DNA from: Prevotella dentasini JCM 15908
GTDB taxonomy: Bacteria; Bacteroidota; Bacteroidia; Bacteroidales; Bacteroidaceae
DNA: 64,000 nucleotides
Direction of reading: 5' to 3'
NCBI RefSeq assembly: GCF_000614065.1
Contig: NZ_BAKG01000012.1
Location: 28,272 to 92,271, forward strand
Positions within the stretch are counted from its first letter, which is position 1, and each line of letters starts with the position of its first letter. Below, piece by piece: positions 51,380 to 61,776 of the stretch. A model generated the notes under the pieces. It had not been told where the DNA came from, did not search any database, and saw only the letters and a list, made by a program, of their open reading frames with translations. Made by a program: the position numbers and the translations under genes.

Positions 51380-53953
51380 CTATCTGACGACAATCTTCTT
51401 CCCGTTGACGATGTAGACGCCCTTCGGCAGGCTGCTGAGGCTTGCCTTTCCCTTGCCTGCGCGGGTGCCGTCGGGTCTGTAGACGTAGGCGATGCCGTCC
51501 GGCGCATCTTGGCGGACGTCCGCTATGCCGTCGGCGGCAGGCTTGATGGTGAGACGGCCGGGGAAGTAATCAAACTGGTAATTGTCTGCAAGGCCTCCGC
51601 TGACGTATATCGTGTATTGTCCCGGAGTGTCGAACGAGGTTACCGTTGCGCCCGTTCCGTCCTTGACGGTGAACGCAGGAGCTTCGGTCAGGAGGACGGT
51701 CTGTTCGTTGTTCTGCAGGCTGTCCACGGTGTAGGTGAAGGCCGGCGTCTCTCCTGCCCCGATGGTCTGGCTGTCTGCACGGAGGTTGGCGGTTGCCTTC
51801 TTTACGTGGAGAACACCGTCGACAAACTCTACCTGCTCTTCCGTTACGGAGCCGCGTGCGATGTGGATGGCGTATTGTCCGACGGGCGACGAGGGCGTGG
51901 CTTCGCAGCTGAGTTGCGGCGTACCGCTGACATAGTCGCCCTTCAGCTGCCATCCGAAGTCGGGATTCTGTTCCCCATACGCCCTGATGGCACTTCGCGC
52001 CTTGAGTATGGTTCCGAACTCAATGATGTTGTCTGCCTTGGAGGCGAAGTCCTTCCACTGGCCGCTGCGCTTGTAGAGGTCTTTTGTGCCGGCAGGGACG
52101 TAGAGCCTTACGGTTGCCTTGTCGAGGTCGGCGAATACGCTGCGTCCCAGTCCGGGCACCTGCTTGGCATGCAGGCGTATCGCGGCCAGCATGCCGTTTC
52201 CTGCAAAGGCCTCGTCGCCTATCCGGGTGATGGTGCCGGGCAGCACGACCGTGGTCAGTCGGTTGCATCCTGCCAGTCCGTAGTCGTGTATCTTTCGGAT
52301 GCCGTTCCTAATGCTGAGCGTCCCGGTGGCGTAGGGGAGCACGGCGATGATTTCGGACGAGTCTTTTGTCAGAATCATCGTGCCGTCCAGTACGTAGCTC
52401 TTGTCTTCGCCCGTTGGGATGGCGAGGGAGTCGAGTCTGGGCATCCGCCCGAATGAGCCGTCGGCAATGGCGGTCGTGGTCTTGGGGAGGCAGAGGGTGC
52501 GGATGGTGCGGCAGCCGTAGAAGGCGCGTTCAGGTATCTCGTGGTAGGCCGTGGTCAGCCTTTTGGTGCCGTCGGTGAGGTAAGGTTCTCCGCCTTCTAC
52601 TATTTCGGCATCCTCCAAGTCGAGGTGGCTCAGCGCGCTGGGCAGGTTCTTGCCTTCGGCGTCGCGGCCGGCTATCCGGCGGATAAGCCGCAGGTCGGTC
52701 GAGTTGATTTTGCCGCTTACCTTCAGTTCCGATATTCTGTTGCGGACCGAGTCGGGGATGAGGTCTGCCAGCGTGCCCGGCACGTCAATGTCAACGGTAT
52801 CTGTGAGCAGCTCTTGATTGACGCTGCCGAACCCGACAATCATGTCCTGATAGTTGGAAAAGCTATAGGAGCGTGGGTTCAGGAGGGCAATGTCGTAGAA
52901 TCCGTCGGAGTCTCCTTCCCATCCCCAGTTTATCCAGACCTTCCCCTCGGCATCGTATCCGCAGAGCACGAAGGCGTGCCCTTCGTTTCCCGGCGTTACG
53001 CCCGTATAGAAGATGGCCCGTTGCTCGTTCAGCTCGTTGTATATAATGTCCATCCATTCGGCCTCTCCGTATGCGTCGCGTTCGAGCATGCGCGTGGTCT
53101 CGGGGTATCCCAGATTCCTCTTGAGTCCCTCGCAGGCGTTCTCGGTATAGGTTCCCGATCCGTCGGTGGCATACTGCATGTCGGCCGCCACACCGCAGTC
53201 GAGCATCAGCCTCGCGACGGCAGCGGCCTGTTCGGGGGTGTAGTCGCCGTTGTAGTCGTCTATCATGTTGTCCCAGTCGTATATGCTTTCGGCGTAGTCT
53301 ACCGTTACGGTCTTGTAGCTTCTGTCGGCCTGCTTTACGTAGACGGAGTGTGTGCCCGTTCCCTGCCGCGGGTAGCCGTTGTAGCGCATAATCTGCGCCA
53401 TGGCCGTGGCGACGCATCCCGTTACGGTCTTGCCCGTACTGCCGTAGCCCTGCCAGCCGCCGATGCCTGACTCGGTGCCCTCCGGGCAGAGGTCGTTGTA
53501 GGGCTTCTCCTGCCCCCAGTGCGAGGTTATCAGTGCCGGAACCTGCGGGGCATACTTGCCCGGGTCGGGCTTCGGCGTCTTGTGCGGCACGCCCTTTTCC
53601 ACTATGTCGTTGATGGCAGCCTCGGCAGCTGCGAGATACCACCTGAAGTTTTCGTTTTCCGTGGTCTTGCTGAAGGCCGAGCCGGAGTAGCCGACGACGG
53701 CCGGGACGAGGTCGTCGTTGGCTATGATGGCGAACCCTCCCTGCTCGTAGCCTACGATGGTGTAGGCTCTGTTGGCCTGCAGGGGCTTGAGAGTTCCCCT
53801 TGGTGCAGGTGTTTTCCGTTGGCCGGCCACTTGGCCGAGCACCTGTGCTGCCGCGGCCTTGATGGCGGCTTTCGTTCTCGGTGCTGCTGAGACGGACAAG
53901 GCGAAGCTTAGTGCGAATAGCAGACTTGTGGACAATCGTCTGATGGAGTGCAT
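51380..53953 (-). CDS. Secreted C10-family (streptopain-like) cysteine protease with LRR repeats
   Basis: 857 residues. Signal peptide (1-23), inhibitory prodomain (VGYEQGGFAIIANDD), catalytic Cys in TGCVATAMAQIM and His in GHAFVLCGYD, with WINWGWEG for the third strand. After residue 400: BspA-type leucine-rich repeats (LTTAYHEIPERAFYGCRTI), MBG/Ig-like stretches (about 690-800) and a C-terminal tail LSSLPKGVYIVNGKKIVVR, the sort of tail Prevotella uses for surface export. Exported protease; possible colonisation or host-protein-degrading factor. Promoter region overlaps the triple palindrome further upstream. Confidence 0.88.
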   Translation of the reverse strand: MHSIRRLSTSLLFALSFALSVSAAPRTKAAIKAAAAQVLGQVAGQRKTPAPRGTLKPLQANRAYTIVGYEQGGFAIIANDDLVPAVVGYSGSAFSKTTENENFRWYLAAAEAAINDIVEKGVPHKTPKPDPGKYAPQVPALITSHWGQEKPYNDLCPEGTESGIGGWQGYGSTGKTVTGCVATAMAQIMRYNGYPRQGTGTHSVYVKQADRSYKTVTVDYAESIYDWDNMIDDYNGDYTPEQAAAVARLMLDCGVAADMQYATDGSGTYTENACEGLKRNLGYPETTRMLERDAYGEAEWMDIIYNELNEQRAIFYTGVTPGNEGHAFVLCGYDAEGKVWINWGWEGDSDGFYDIALLNPRSYSFSNYQDMIVGFGSVNQELLTDTVDIDVPGTLADLIPDSVRNRISELKVSGKINSTDLRLIRRIAGRDAEGKNLPSALSHLDLEDAEIVEGGEPYLTDGTKRLTTAYHEIPERAFYGCRTIRTLCLPKTTTAIADGSFGRMPRLDSLAIPTGEDKSYVLDGTMILTKDSSEIIAVLPYATGTLSIRNGIRKIHDYGLAGCNRLTTVVLPGTITRIGDEAFAGNGMLAAIRLHAKQVPGLGRSVFADLDKATVRLYVPAGTKDLYKRSGQWKDFASKADNIIEFGTILKARSAIRAYGEQNPDFGWQLKGDYVSGTPQLSCEATPSSPVGQYAIHIARGSVTEEQVEFVDGVLHVKKATANLRADSQTIGAGETPAFTYTVDSLQNNEQTVLLTEAPAFTVKDGTGATVTSFDTPGQYTIYVSGGLADNYQFDYFPGRLTIKPAADGIADVRQDAPDGIAYVYRPDGTRAGKGKASLSSLPKGVYIVNGKKIVVR

Positions 53954-54118
53954 GGTGTCTTGATGGTTATGAATGTATGTCTGTTAGCGAAGTTAGCTAC
54001 TTTTTATTGTATATGCAGCTTGGGGGAGTATATTTTAGCGTACTTTAACCCTGTTCCGCCCGGAGCGGAATGGACGTAGGCCTTTATCCGGTAAGGTCGT
54101 TGCAGAGGAAAGATATAT

Positions 54119-54180
54119 GTCTCACTGTTATGAGACGGTTGTCTCACTGTTATGAGACGATTGTCTCACTATTGTGAGAC
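54119..54180. repeat. Three tandem 22-bp units, each a hairpin
   Basis: GTCTCACTGTTATGAGAC (or GTCTCACTATTGTGAGAC) at 54119-54136, 54141-54158 and 54163-54180, separated by GGTT or GATT. Each unit is an inverted repeat GTCTCA/TGAGAC. It lies in the 440-base intergenic region (53954-54397) between the two secreted-protein genes, which holds no gene I can support. Could be a regulator-binding array or a REP-like element. Confidence 0.8.
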
Positions 54181-54314
54181 GGTTGTGAATATCCCGGTAC
54201 GGGCATTGCCGGATGGGTGCCCGGACTGACATTCCTTGGGCGGTACGGCTTTTGGGATATGCCTTGCAGGGGCGGCTCCGGGGCGTGCGGAGCCGGGACG
54301 GACGGGAAACGAAC

Positions 54315-54345
54315 GAGCCGCAACCCTCGGTGAGGATTGCGGCTC
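54315..54345 (-). terminator. Terminator after the 1480-residue protein gene
   Basis: GAGCCGCAA pairs with TTGCGGCTC, with inner CCTC/GAGG. It lies 50 bases beyond the stop codon on the minus strand. The T tract is weak, so confidence is moderate. Confidence 0.55.
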
Positions 54346-54397
54346 TGCCGTGTCTGCTGCCTTGGCCTGCCGGTGCAGGCCGGGGCATGGGGGGATT

Positions 54398-57300
54398 CTA
54401 CTTGATGATGACCTTCTTGCCGTTGACGATGTAGACGCCCTTGCCGAGGCTGCGGAGGCTCTTGGCTTCCTTGAGTATCTGCTTGCCGTCTGTGGTATAG
54501 ACGTTGTAGACGGTCTCGCCGTCGGCGTTGAGGCTCTGGATGGCGGTAACAACCTCTGCCTTTGCAGGCTCAGACTCCGAGTCGTCGGAGTAGACTGCCG
54601 TTACGCTGTACTCGTACTTGCCGGGAGCAGCTGGCTGGTCGGTGTAGCTGAGGCTGCCGGTGTTGGCAACCAGTTCGCCGTCGCGGTAGATATTGTATCC
54701 TACAGGTCCTGAGCCGGACTCAAACTTGGCATCGTCGATCATGAAGATGAAGGCTTGGTCGGCCGAGGTGATGTGGTGGATGGCGAAGTACTGCGTGCCT
54801 TCGGGGAGGTCTATGCTGACCTGCGTCCATTCGCCGGAGTTCTGCGTGCGGGTCTCGCCAATCTTGGTAAAGCTGGCAGTCTCCTTGTCGGTCTGGGATG
54901 CGAGCACGTCGAATTGCTCTGCGCCGTAGCTGTTGTCGCTCGCGTTGACGTTGTTCACCCAGAAGCTGACGGTCTGTGCGTGGCCGGAGAGGTGCGGGCT
55001 GATGAGCCAGTTGTCGGCAGCGACGAAGTTCTGTCCCGTCTCGTCGAGCTGATAGATGGCGACGGCCGCCTTGGTTCCGGAGTGCGGGTCAAGTGCGCCC
55101 GGCTGGAAGAAGTCGCCCGGCTGCCAGTTCATGAAGGCATATTCCTCGTCTTGGTGCCCGTAGCTTATGCTCTCGCTGAGTCCGGCCGACTTTCCGTGGT
55201 CGTTGTCGACGGTAGTCCAGTCGCCTAAGTCGAGGCTCCATGCTTCGTAGCTTTCAAAGTCGTCCGTGGTCTCGGCAAATGTCGTTGCCGGTGCCTCCCA
55301 TGTCAGTCCTACCGCTGCTTGGCCCTCGGGGGTAGCCTTGAGGTTCTTCGGTGCAGGCACGTCCGCCTTGCTGAGGGAGACGGTTGCGCTGGCGACGTTG
55401 TTGTCGGCCTCGAGGTCGTTCTCCACGGTAACGGTGGCCTTCACGTCGAGCTGGTCTGCCGGGTCGAGTGTGGTCGTCTTGTAGGTTACGGGAATCTTGG
55501 CCTCCTGAAGCATTTCCAGACTCTTGGCGATGGTCTCTTCCTTAACAACCTTGTCGTTGACGGTTACGGTAACCTTGGCGTTCTCAAGTTTCTCGATGCC
55601 TTGGTTGGTAACCTTCACGCTGAGGCTGACGGTCTGTCCCTTCTTGGCGGTTTCGGGAGCGGTCAGTTCGATGGCTGCATCCTTCTGGACAGGGTCTGCA
55701 ATCTTGATGTTGTCTACGAATACAGGATTGATGGCCGCTGTCTCGGCACTTCCGTTTATGCGCAGGATGACGTAGTCTTCGTTCGCCAGTTCCTTCGGCA
55801 GGTCCACGCTGATGCTCGTCCATTCGGAGCTTGCTTCGGCCGTGTTGTTTGCCCATACGGGTGCGGTGAAGGAACCGTCCTTCTTCTGGAAGGCCAAGTC
55901 TATCTTGCTCTGGTCTGCACCGTCGCCCCTATAGTCGAAGAGGAGCTTGGGAGCCGTCGCGCCCTTGAGGCTTATCTTGCCCGTGAGGATGGTGGAGTTG
56001 CCTGCCTCTTTGGGCTGGAAGATGAGCGAGCCGCCGTCTCCGTCGGAAGCCACTTCCTTGCTGATGTTCCATGAGGCGTTTCGGGAAGAGTACTCAAGGC
56101 CGATGAACTGGTTCTCGAGTGAGCCGCCCTTGAAGCTGTTGTGGAACGGCAGGGTGTACGGCTTGCCCACTACGAGGGCGGCTATGGCCCAGTCGCTTGA
56201 GCCGCCAGTGTTGTTTGCGTTGAGCACCCACTGCTTGTAGGCCTGTTCGCCTTCGCTGTTGTTCAGGCCGGTAACGGTATATTCGTTTACGCCCGTGAAC
56301 TCATCGAGCAGGTCGCCTATGTTGCCGTCGTCGGTAACATCGTAGATGCTGTAGGTTACCTTGGCCGGGTCGATGAAGGCATTGTTTGCTCCCTTCACCT
56401 CGTCCCAGTAGAGCTTGGCCGACGTGTCGAGGTCGGCAGCATTGACGGGTCCCATTACCGGGACGTCCACTCCGACGTAGACCTTCTCTGTAGCCTTCCT
56501 GCCGTTGTTGTACTCGTTGTATGCGATGACGGTGTAGGTGTTGAAGCCGTTGGCCGGCTCTTCGTCTGTGAGGCTAAGCTCTGCGCCCGGAGCCGGGTTC
56601 TCGAAGCTCTTCACGAGGCGCGTGCCGTTCTTCACCTCAAGTTTGGTGATGTTTGCCAGAGTTGCGCCCTTGATGGTTCTGGTCGGTGCCTTGAAGCTGA
56701 TGTTAGCCTTCAGCTCGCCTGCCGGGGCGGGCGTAACCTTGAGGTTCTGCACCGCGTCGGGTGCATTTTCGTCTATGGTGCTCTCAATGGAGATGGAATC
56801 GAGGAAGAGGTACAGCTTGTCGCGGTCGGAAATGGCATGGAAACCTAAGTAGTAGGTGCCGTCGGCCGTCGGGGTAATCTCCTGCTCGAAGACCTGATAC
56901 TTGGTCGTGGTGAGGTCGGTCGGAGGCAGAACGTTGCCCGTCATTGCCTCGGCGGTGTTGTCTGCGCCCCACTTTACTTCCATGCGCTCTGTCTGGCTTG
57001 CCGAGCCTGCGCATGCCTTGAAGGAGACGTTATAGACCTTGCCCTTCTTCAGGTTGATAGGAGGAGAAATGAGCCAGTCGTCGGCAGCCTTTTCCTGATT
57101 GTACCTGTAGCGGAACACGGTGTTCTTGCTCTTGTGGTTCATCCATTCCCACGTGCTGCCGTCGGTGTTCTTGTCGATGATGGTGTAAATCTTGGAATCG
57201 GCTTCGGTGGCGAAGTCGTCGAAGAACGGAACCTCGAAGGCGTTTCCGATAATCTGCCCCTCGCTTGTTATCAGTGCACTCTTCCGGGTCGTATTGACAG

Positions 57301-58840
57301 CGCATACGGAGTAGGAGTAGTTTGCCAGTGTTGCATTCGGGAGCGTCTCTGTGAAGGTCGTGCCCGAGATGCCGTCAGCTACCTGCTCGGTCTTGCCGCC
57401 GGTGTTGCGGTAAACGTCGTAGGTGAGGTTGCCGAGATAGCCATTGTGCAGGCCTGCCGTCGGGGCATCCCATGTCAGGGTTACCTTGTTGTCGCCTTCG
57501 ACCTTGAACTTCAGGTTGCTGACCGTTGCAGGTACGTCGTATCCGGCGTATGTGGTCAGTTTGGCCTTGGGGCTGCTTCCCGCCTCGTTGGTGGTAACAA
57601 CGGAGAACTTGACAACGCCTTCGTCTACGTTGACGTTGGTCGTTACCTGCTTGCCGGCCTCTGCATTGCCGCTTGCTGCCTCTTCGCCGTTAATCAGGAC
57701 GGAGTACTTGAGGCTGCCCGTGAGGTCGCTTCCGTCAAACTTCTTGTTGGGGGCGGTGAACTGGAACGTGCCGCTGGTGGCTGCGCCTGCAAAGTTGGCT
57801 GCAAGGTTGGTGGCTGCTGCCGGTGCGCCACTCTCCGTCTTGGGTGCGGGAATGGTGAAGGCCGTCAGCGTCTGGTCTGGTGCAAACGTCCCGACCGGGG
57901 TTACGTGGCCGTCGGAAAGGTCAACGGTGTAGAGCTGGGAGTTTCCGTCCTTGTCCTTTGAAGCCCAGTAGAAGTCATTGGTAACCGGGTCAATCTCACC
58001 GCTCTGGTAGTAGTATCCTCCTTCGGAGTTCTTTACTTCGACTCCCGTTGAGCCTTTGAGGGTCTCCACGCCGGTTTTGCGGTCAATCTGATAGAGACTG
58101 CCTTCGATGTCAACACCGTAGGCATAGCCGTCGTTCGCAATACCCAGCGCAATGTAGAAGTGGGAGGATGGCGCGATGGCGGTGCGGGTGAGCGTGCTGT
58201 AATCAATTACGCCCCACTCCTGATTTTGCAGGTCGGCCGTATAGAATTGTCCGAACACCTCCTCAGTCTTGGGGTCGATGGCTGTCTCCGTAGCGATGAG
58301 GCTGTAGTCGCTGGTACTCTGCGGAGTGGCTGCCAGTTCCCATGTGTTGGTGTCGAAGGCGTAGTGATAGACGAGGATGAAACCGAAACTTGCATACTGT
58401 GTGTTGAAGTAGATGCCGTGAAGTTGGTCGTCTATAAGGCCACTGCCACCATTGAAGAATCCGTCGGTGTAGTTGGCCAGCAGTTCAAAGTTGACGGCCG
58501 GGGTAGGATGGAACGAACACATGCCCATCGCGTTTTCGGAGGTCATGTTGCCCCACATGGTCAGGTCTGGATTGACCGTCAGCATGTTGTTGCTTGGGGC
58601 CTGCCTCACTGTCACGATTGGGCGGCTGAAGAGTGGGCTGATGTTGCTCATGGCCGACATTCCCCTCAATGTAGGGAAGGCCTTTTTGGGATCAACCTGT
58701 TGCTGCGTACTTTTCTGCCCGGGCAGAGTCTTCGTCAGCTTGAAAGGAACTTTGTTCATCGGCGTCGTCTGGGCCGATGCAGGCAATGCTGTCGCAGCCG
58801 CGACAAGTCCTGCCATTAGGTAAGTGAGCCTTTTAGTCAT
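54398..58840 (-). CDS. Large secreted fibronectin-III / choice-of-anchor-J protein
   Basis: 1480 residues. Signal peptide (1-23), a beta-propeller-like N-terminal part (residues 90-330, with repeated LYQIDRKTG-type strands), then several fibronectin type III domains (KVTLTWDAPTAGLHNGYLG) and three choice-of-anchor J beta-sandwiches (DDWLISPPINLKKGK, DNWLISPHLSGHAQ). The C-terminal tail SLGKGVYIVNGKKVIIK matches the protease tail. Looks like a surface adhesin or glycan-binding scaffold exported by the same pathway. Same strand, upstream of the C10 protease. Confidence 0.85.
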   Translation of the reverse strand: MTKRLTYLMAGLVAAATALPASAQTTPMNKVPFKLTKTLPGQKSTQQQVDPKKAFPTLRGMSAMSNISPLFSRPIVTVRQAPSNNMLTVNPDLTMWGNMTSENAMGMCSFHPTPAVNFELLANYTDGFFNGGSGLIDDQLHGIYFNTQYASFGFILVYHYAFDTNTWELAATPQSTSDYSLIATETAIDPKTEEVFGQFYTADLQNQEWGVIDYSTLTRTAIAPSSHFYIALGIANDGYAYGVDIEGSLYQIDRKTGVETLKGSTGVEVKNSEGGYYYQSGEIDPVTNDFYWASKDKDGNSQLYTVDLSDGHVTPVGTFAPDQTLTAFTIPAPKTESGAPAAATNLAANFAGAATSGTFQFTAPNKKFDGSDLTGSLKYSVLINGEEAASGNAEAGKQVTTNVNVDEGVVKFSVVTTNEAGSSPKAKLTTYAGYDVPATVSNLKFKVEGDNKVTLTWDAPTAGLHNGYLGNLTYDVYRNTGGKTEQVADGISGTTFTETLPNATLANYSYSVCAVNTTRKSALITSEGQIIGNAFEVPFFDDFATEADSKIYTIIDKNTDGSTWEWMNHKSKNTVFRYRYNQEKAADDWLISPPINLKKGKVYNVSFKACAGSASQTERMEVKWGADNTAEAMTGNVLPPTDLTTTKYQVFEQEITPTADGTYYLGFHAISDRDKLYLFLDSISIESTIDENAPDAVQNLKVTPAPAGELKANISFKAPTRTIKGATLANITKLEVKNGTRLVKSFENPAPGAELSLTDEEPANGFNTYTVIAYNEYNNGRKATEKVYVGVDVPVMGPVNAADLDTSAKLYWDEVKGANNAFIDPAKVTYSIYDVTDDGNIGDLLDEFTGVNEYTVTGLNNSEGEQAYKQWVLNANNTGGSSDWAIAALVVGKPYTLPFHNSFKGGSLENQFIGLEYSSRNASWNISKEVASDGDGGSLIFQPKEAGNSTILTGKISLKGATAPKLLFDYRGDGADQSKIDLAFQKKDGSFTAPVWANNTAEASSEWTSISVDLPKELANEDYVILRINGSAETAAINPVFVDNIKIADPVQKDAAIELTAPETAKKGQTVSLSVKVTNQGIEKLENAKVTVTVNDKVVKEETIAKSLEMLQEAKIPVTYKTTTLDPADQLDVKATVTVENDLEADNNVASATVSLSKADVPAPKNLKATPEGQAAVGLTWEAPATTFAETTDDFESYEAWSLDLGDWTTVDNDHGKSAGLSESISYGHQDEEYAFMNWQPGDFFQPGALDPHSGTKAAVAIYQLDETGQNFVAADNWLISPHLSGHAQTVSFWVNNVNASDNSYGAEQFDVLASQTDKETASFTKIGETRTQNSGEWTQVSIDLPEGTQYFAIHHITSADQAFIFMIDDAKFESGSGPVGYNIYRDGELVANTGSLSYTDQPAAPGKYEYSVTAVYSDDSESEPAKAEVVTAIQSLNADGETVYNVYTTDGKQILKEAKSLRSLGKGVYIVNGKKVIIK

Positions 58841-59292
58841 GTTAGATTGTTTTAATTAATAATTAAGGAATAGTTTACAAAGCATGTTACTCTTTCGCAA
58901 ATATATAGATTTGTTTTGAAAAAACCTAATTTTAATTACTATTTATTGCCGAAAAGCATGAAAATAGTGGAAATTTGTGCACAAAACAATGGTTTTGTGT
59001 GGCTTTGAAGACCTTTTTATGAGTGAGGGCGAGACTTGGTTTCATCTTGTCTGCGGTAAGGTTCAAGGAGCTTTCATTGTCCGAGTGTTGTTCCCGGTTC
59101 TCTTTCTTTCCGTCATTTTTCCCCTCCTTGTGGCTTGCCTGCACGCCTGATGGGTCTGGGCGTCTGTCCTGCCGGGGTGTCGTCCGCTTTGCCGGCGAAG
59201 GCCGCCCTCTGCCCGTCATTCCCCCTGTGTGGCATGGGCAGCGTGGGCGGAAGTCTGGGGCAAGCAGGCAGTGATGGCAGGTCGGTGGAACG

Positions 59293-59349
59293 AAAACGGC
59301 ACTTTCATGGAACGAAAGTGCCGTTTTGACGACGTGAAAGTGCCGTTTT
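59293..59349. repeat. 14-bp repeat in three copies, one inverted
   Basis: AAAACGGCACTTTC at 59293-59306 is followed by its reverse complement GAAAGTGCCGTTTT at 59314-59327 and 59336-59349. The 800-base region 58841-59649 around it separates two divergent genes and holds no gene I can support. REP-like or regulatory. Confidence 0.75.
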
Positions 59350-59608
59350 CGTGGAGCGAAATAGGCTTGTTGGCGTATCCTATATATAACTTGTTGTTTT
59401 TCAGAACGCTGCGAAGTATGAGAGAATGGGCGGCAGATGCCTGATGCCTATTCCGTTCTTTGTCAGCAAGAACGTCGTCGGGCCAGACGCTTTGCCGGAT
59501 GTCTACATATAATATGGTAGCTTACATTCCGTGAGATTGTAAGAATAAGGAAACGATAATTTTGTATTCTGTTCATGTTTTCGCAATGAAGATGCAACAT
59601 GGATAGAT

Positions 59609-59616
59609 TAATTTTG
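59609..59616 (+). promoter_or_regulatory. -7 promoter of the secreted phosphoesterase (TAATTTTG)
   Basis: TAATTTTGC 34 bases before the ATG at 59650, one consensus position conserved less strictly than in other boxes. Confidence 0.5.
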
Positions 59617-59649
59617 CAGTGTCTTTAGGCCAAGGACTGTATAGAAGTT

Positions 59650-61458
59650 ATGAAATTTAATGTTAAGAAAATGAATCGTAAAAATCTATTCAAAAGGCTC
59701 GTCCTGTCTGTCTTTATCATCGGTGCATCGGCTAACGGCTTGAGTGCACAGGACATCACTGCCCTCAGGGAGAGCGATTACACCATTCCGTCGTGGGTCA
59801 GCCTGAAAGCGGCCTACAACAAGTTGCAGTCGGCCCGGCAGCCATACAGCATCAACATGGTGTACAACGGCGATCCGGCTACCCGCATGGGATTCAGCTG
59901 GTTCACCAATCTCACGGACGTAAGGGGAGAGGTCCGAATCGTCGAGAAGGCCGACGCTGCCGCAGAAGACTTCAGCAATGCCGGCACGATGGTGTTCAAG
60001 GCAGACGTGACGGATGCCCGGTTGAACTATTACAGCAAGAAGAACGGTGAGGAAATCGGAAAAACGGGGATTCAGATTGGCGACAAGAAGGACTATACGG
60101 CCCATAAGGCTGTTGCCACGGGGCTGAAGCCTGCTACTACCTACAGCTTCCGGGTGGGCAGCGACGGCGGATGGAGCGAGATAGGTACCTTTACCACTGC
60201 AAAAGAAGGCAAGAACGATTTCTCCTTTGTCTATATTACCGACACGCAGGCAAACACAGCCGAGATGTTCGATATCTCGCAGAAGACGGTGCACAGGGCA
60301 TTGAATACCGTACCCGGTGCGAGTTTCCTTCTCTGCAACGGCGACTTCGTGGAAAGTTCAGGCAAGGAAAACTCGGAATGGGAGTGGGAACAGTGGTTCT
60401 CCACCATGCAGGACTGCTGGCTTACCATGCCTATTGTGCCTGTTCAGGGAAATCACGATACGAGTCCGAACAACAATTTCAGCCTGCATTTCAATACCGA
60501 CACCACCTATAACGACATGCCGGGAGTTGTGCCCACGGCAATGGACGGCACGGTTTACTCCTTTGTCTATGGCGATGCGCTGTTCTTGGTCGTCAATTAT
60601 GAAGACTGGAAGAAGGAGGGCTATTTCAGCTCCTTGGCAGAATGGATGCGCAAGGAGGTCGAAAAGCATCCCGGTACAAGATGGCGCATTGCCACTTATC
60701 ATAAATGTATGTTCACGGGCAGCAGGTCGCATCAGAGCGATAAAGACCAAGTGGCGTTGAGAGAAGCGATGCTGCCTGTGTTCGACGAGCTGAAGATAGA
60801 CCTCGCGCTGCAAGGGCACGACCATGTCTATGAGGTTATCGGCCCGGTCGTGAACACAAGCAAGACGCTTGTAGGCGACGCTATTGAGGAGCAGATAGAC
60901 ATGACGGGCGGCGTCCGCGAGAACATGACGGGCAAGCAGGGAGGAGTGTACAACGTGGCAAACGGAACGTTGTATTTCCTGAACAACTCTGCCGGCAGGA
61001 AAAAGTATGAACCTCGCGATGAGGAGGAAATGAAGGCGGAGGAGCCTGTCCACCTCGTGCAAGACTACTGGGGGCTGTTCTCGGGTAAGTTCGGACAGAC
61101 GGGCGAGCCTACTTTCAGTTCAGTTGCTGTAACCAACGACGCCATAGACATCGTTACCTACACCGTGGACGGGAACGGAAAGGAAAGCGTGTTCGACAGT
61201 TTCAAGGTTGTAAAGAAAACCAATACGGGCATTTCTGGTCTCGCCGCAGGCAAGGTGCAAATCGGAGTAGACGACAATAAGAATATCGTAGTGTCCGGCT
61301 TGTCTCCCGATAATGTTGAAATATATGATGTGGCAGGTGTTCTTTGCAAGAAGACGGGCGGTGTCAGCCTGTTAGATGCTTCTTCATTGCCAAGCGGTAC
61401 CTATCTGGTGAGGGTTATGGCAGGCGGACACACCTACACGCAAAAGATTATATTGTAG
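59650..61458 (+). CDS. Secreted purple-acid-phosphatase-like metallophosphoesterase
   Basis: 602 residues. Signal peptide (N-terminal 34 residues; an ATG at 59671 is an alternative start), an Fn3-like N-terminal domain (GLKPATTYSFRVGSDGGWSE), then the phosphoesterase: YITDTQANT, LLCNGDFVES, VQGNHDTSP, YHKCMF and GHDHVYE. The C-terminal 75 residues form a type-A sorting-like domain (VEIYDVAGVLCKK, SGTYLVRV). Extracellular phosphate release is likely. Ended by the terminator at 61777-61809. Confidence 0.88.
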   Translation: MKFNVKKMNRKNLFKRLVLSVFIIGASANGLSAQDITALRESDYTIPSWVSLKAAYNKLQSARQPYSINMVYNGDPATRMGFSWFTNLTDVRGEVRIVEKADAAAEDFSNAGTMVFKADVTDARLNYYSKKNGEEIGKTGIQIGDKKDYTAHKAVATGLKPATTYSFRVGSDGGWSEIGTFTTAKEGKNDFSFVYITDTQANTAEMFDISQKTVHRALNTVPGASFLLCNGDFVESSGKENSEWEWEQWFSTMQDCWLTMPIVPVQGNHDTSPNNNFSLHFNTDTTYNDMPGVVPTAMDGTVYSFVYGDALFLVVNYEDWKKEGYFSSLAEWMRKEVEKHPGTRWRIATYHKCMFTGSRSHQSDKDQVALREAMLPVFDELKIDLALQGHDHVYEVIGPVVNTSKTLVGDAIEEQIDMTGGVRENMTGKQGGVYNVANGTLYFLNNSAGRKKYEPRDEEEMKAEEPVHLVQDYWGLFSGKFGQTGEPTFSSVAVTNDAIDIVTYTVDGNGKESVFDSFKVVKKTNTGISGLAAGKVQIGVDDNKNIVVSGLSPDNVEIYDVAGVLCKKTGGVSLLDASSLPSGTYLVRVMAGGHTYTQKIIL

Positions 61459-61776
61459 TCCGGCTTTTGATTTGCCACTAAGAGTTTCAGGTATTTTGTT
61501 CCTTTTTACTACCAATCGGGGCGGTGCTTTCAGGGCGTCGCCCCATTCCTGTTGCGAGCGTGGGGAGGACGAAAGGATAGTGATGCCTTTGATGTTTTGC
61601 CTATGTTGCCTGAACATTCGTAGAGAGCAGCCGGATAAATCCTTTTGCCGTTCTTCCGTTGCGTCCATACCGGCAAGGGGTGTATGGTAAAGAGGCTTGT
61701 TCTATGGCCCAAGCTGACGGTTCAGGCTATTTCTTGGAGATAGTCGGGGGAGGTCAGGTTCTTGTGCAAAACGCAG

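Noticed and set aside
52541..53470. Long plus-strand open frames opposite the C10 protease and the Fn3 protein
   Set aside because: G+C-rich codon shadows; the minus strand carries signal peptides, catalytic residues and the C-terminal tails.
54119..54180. Short CRISPR array
   Set aside because: Spacers would be only four bases and no cas gene is present; the units are tandem palindromes.
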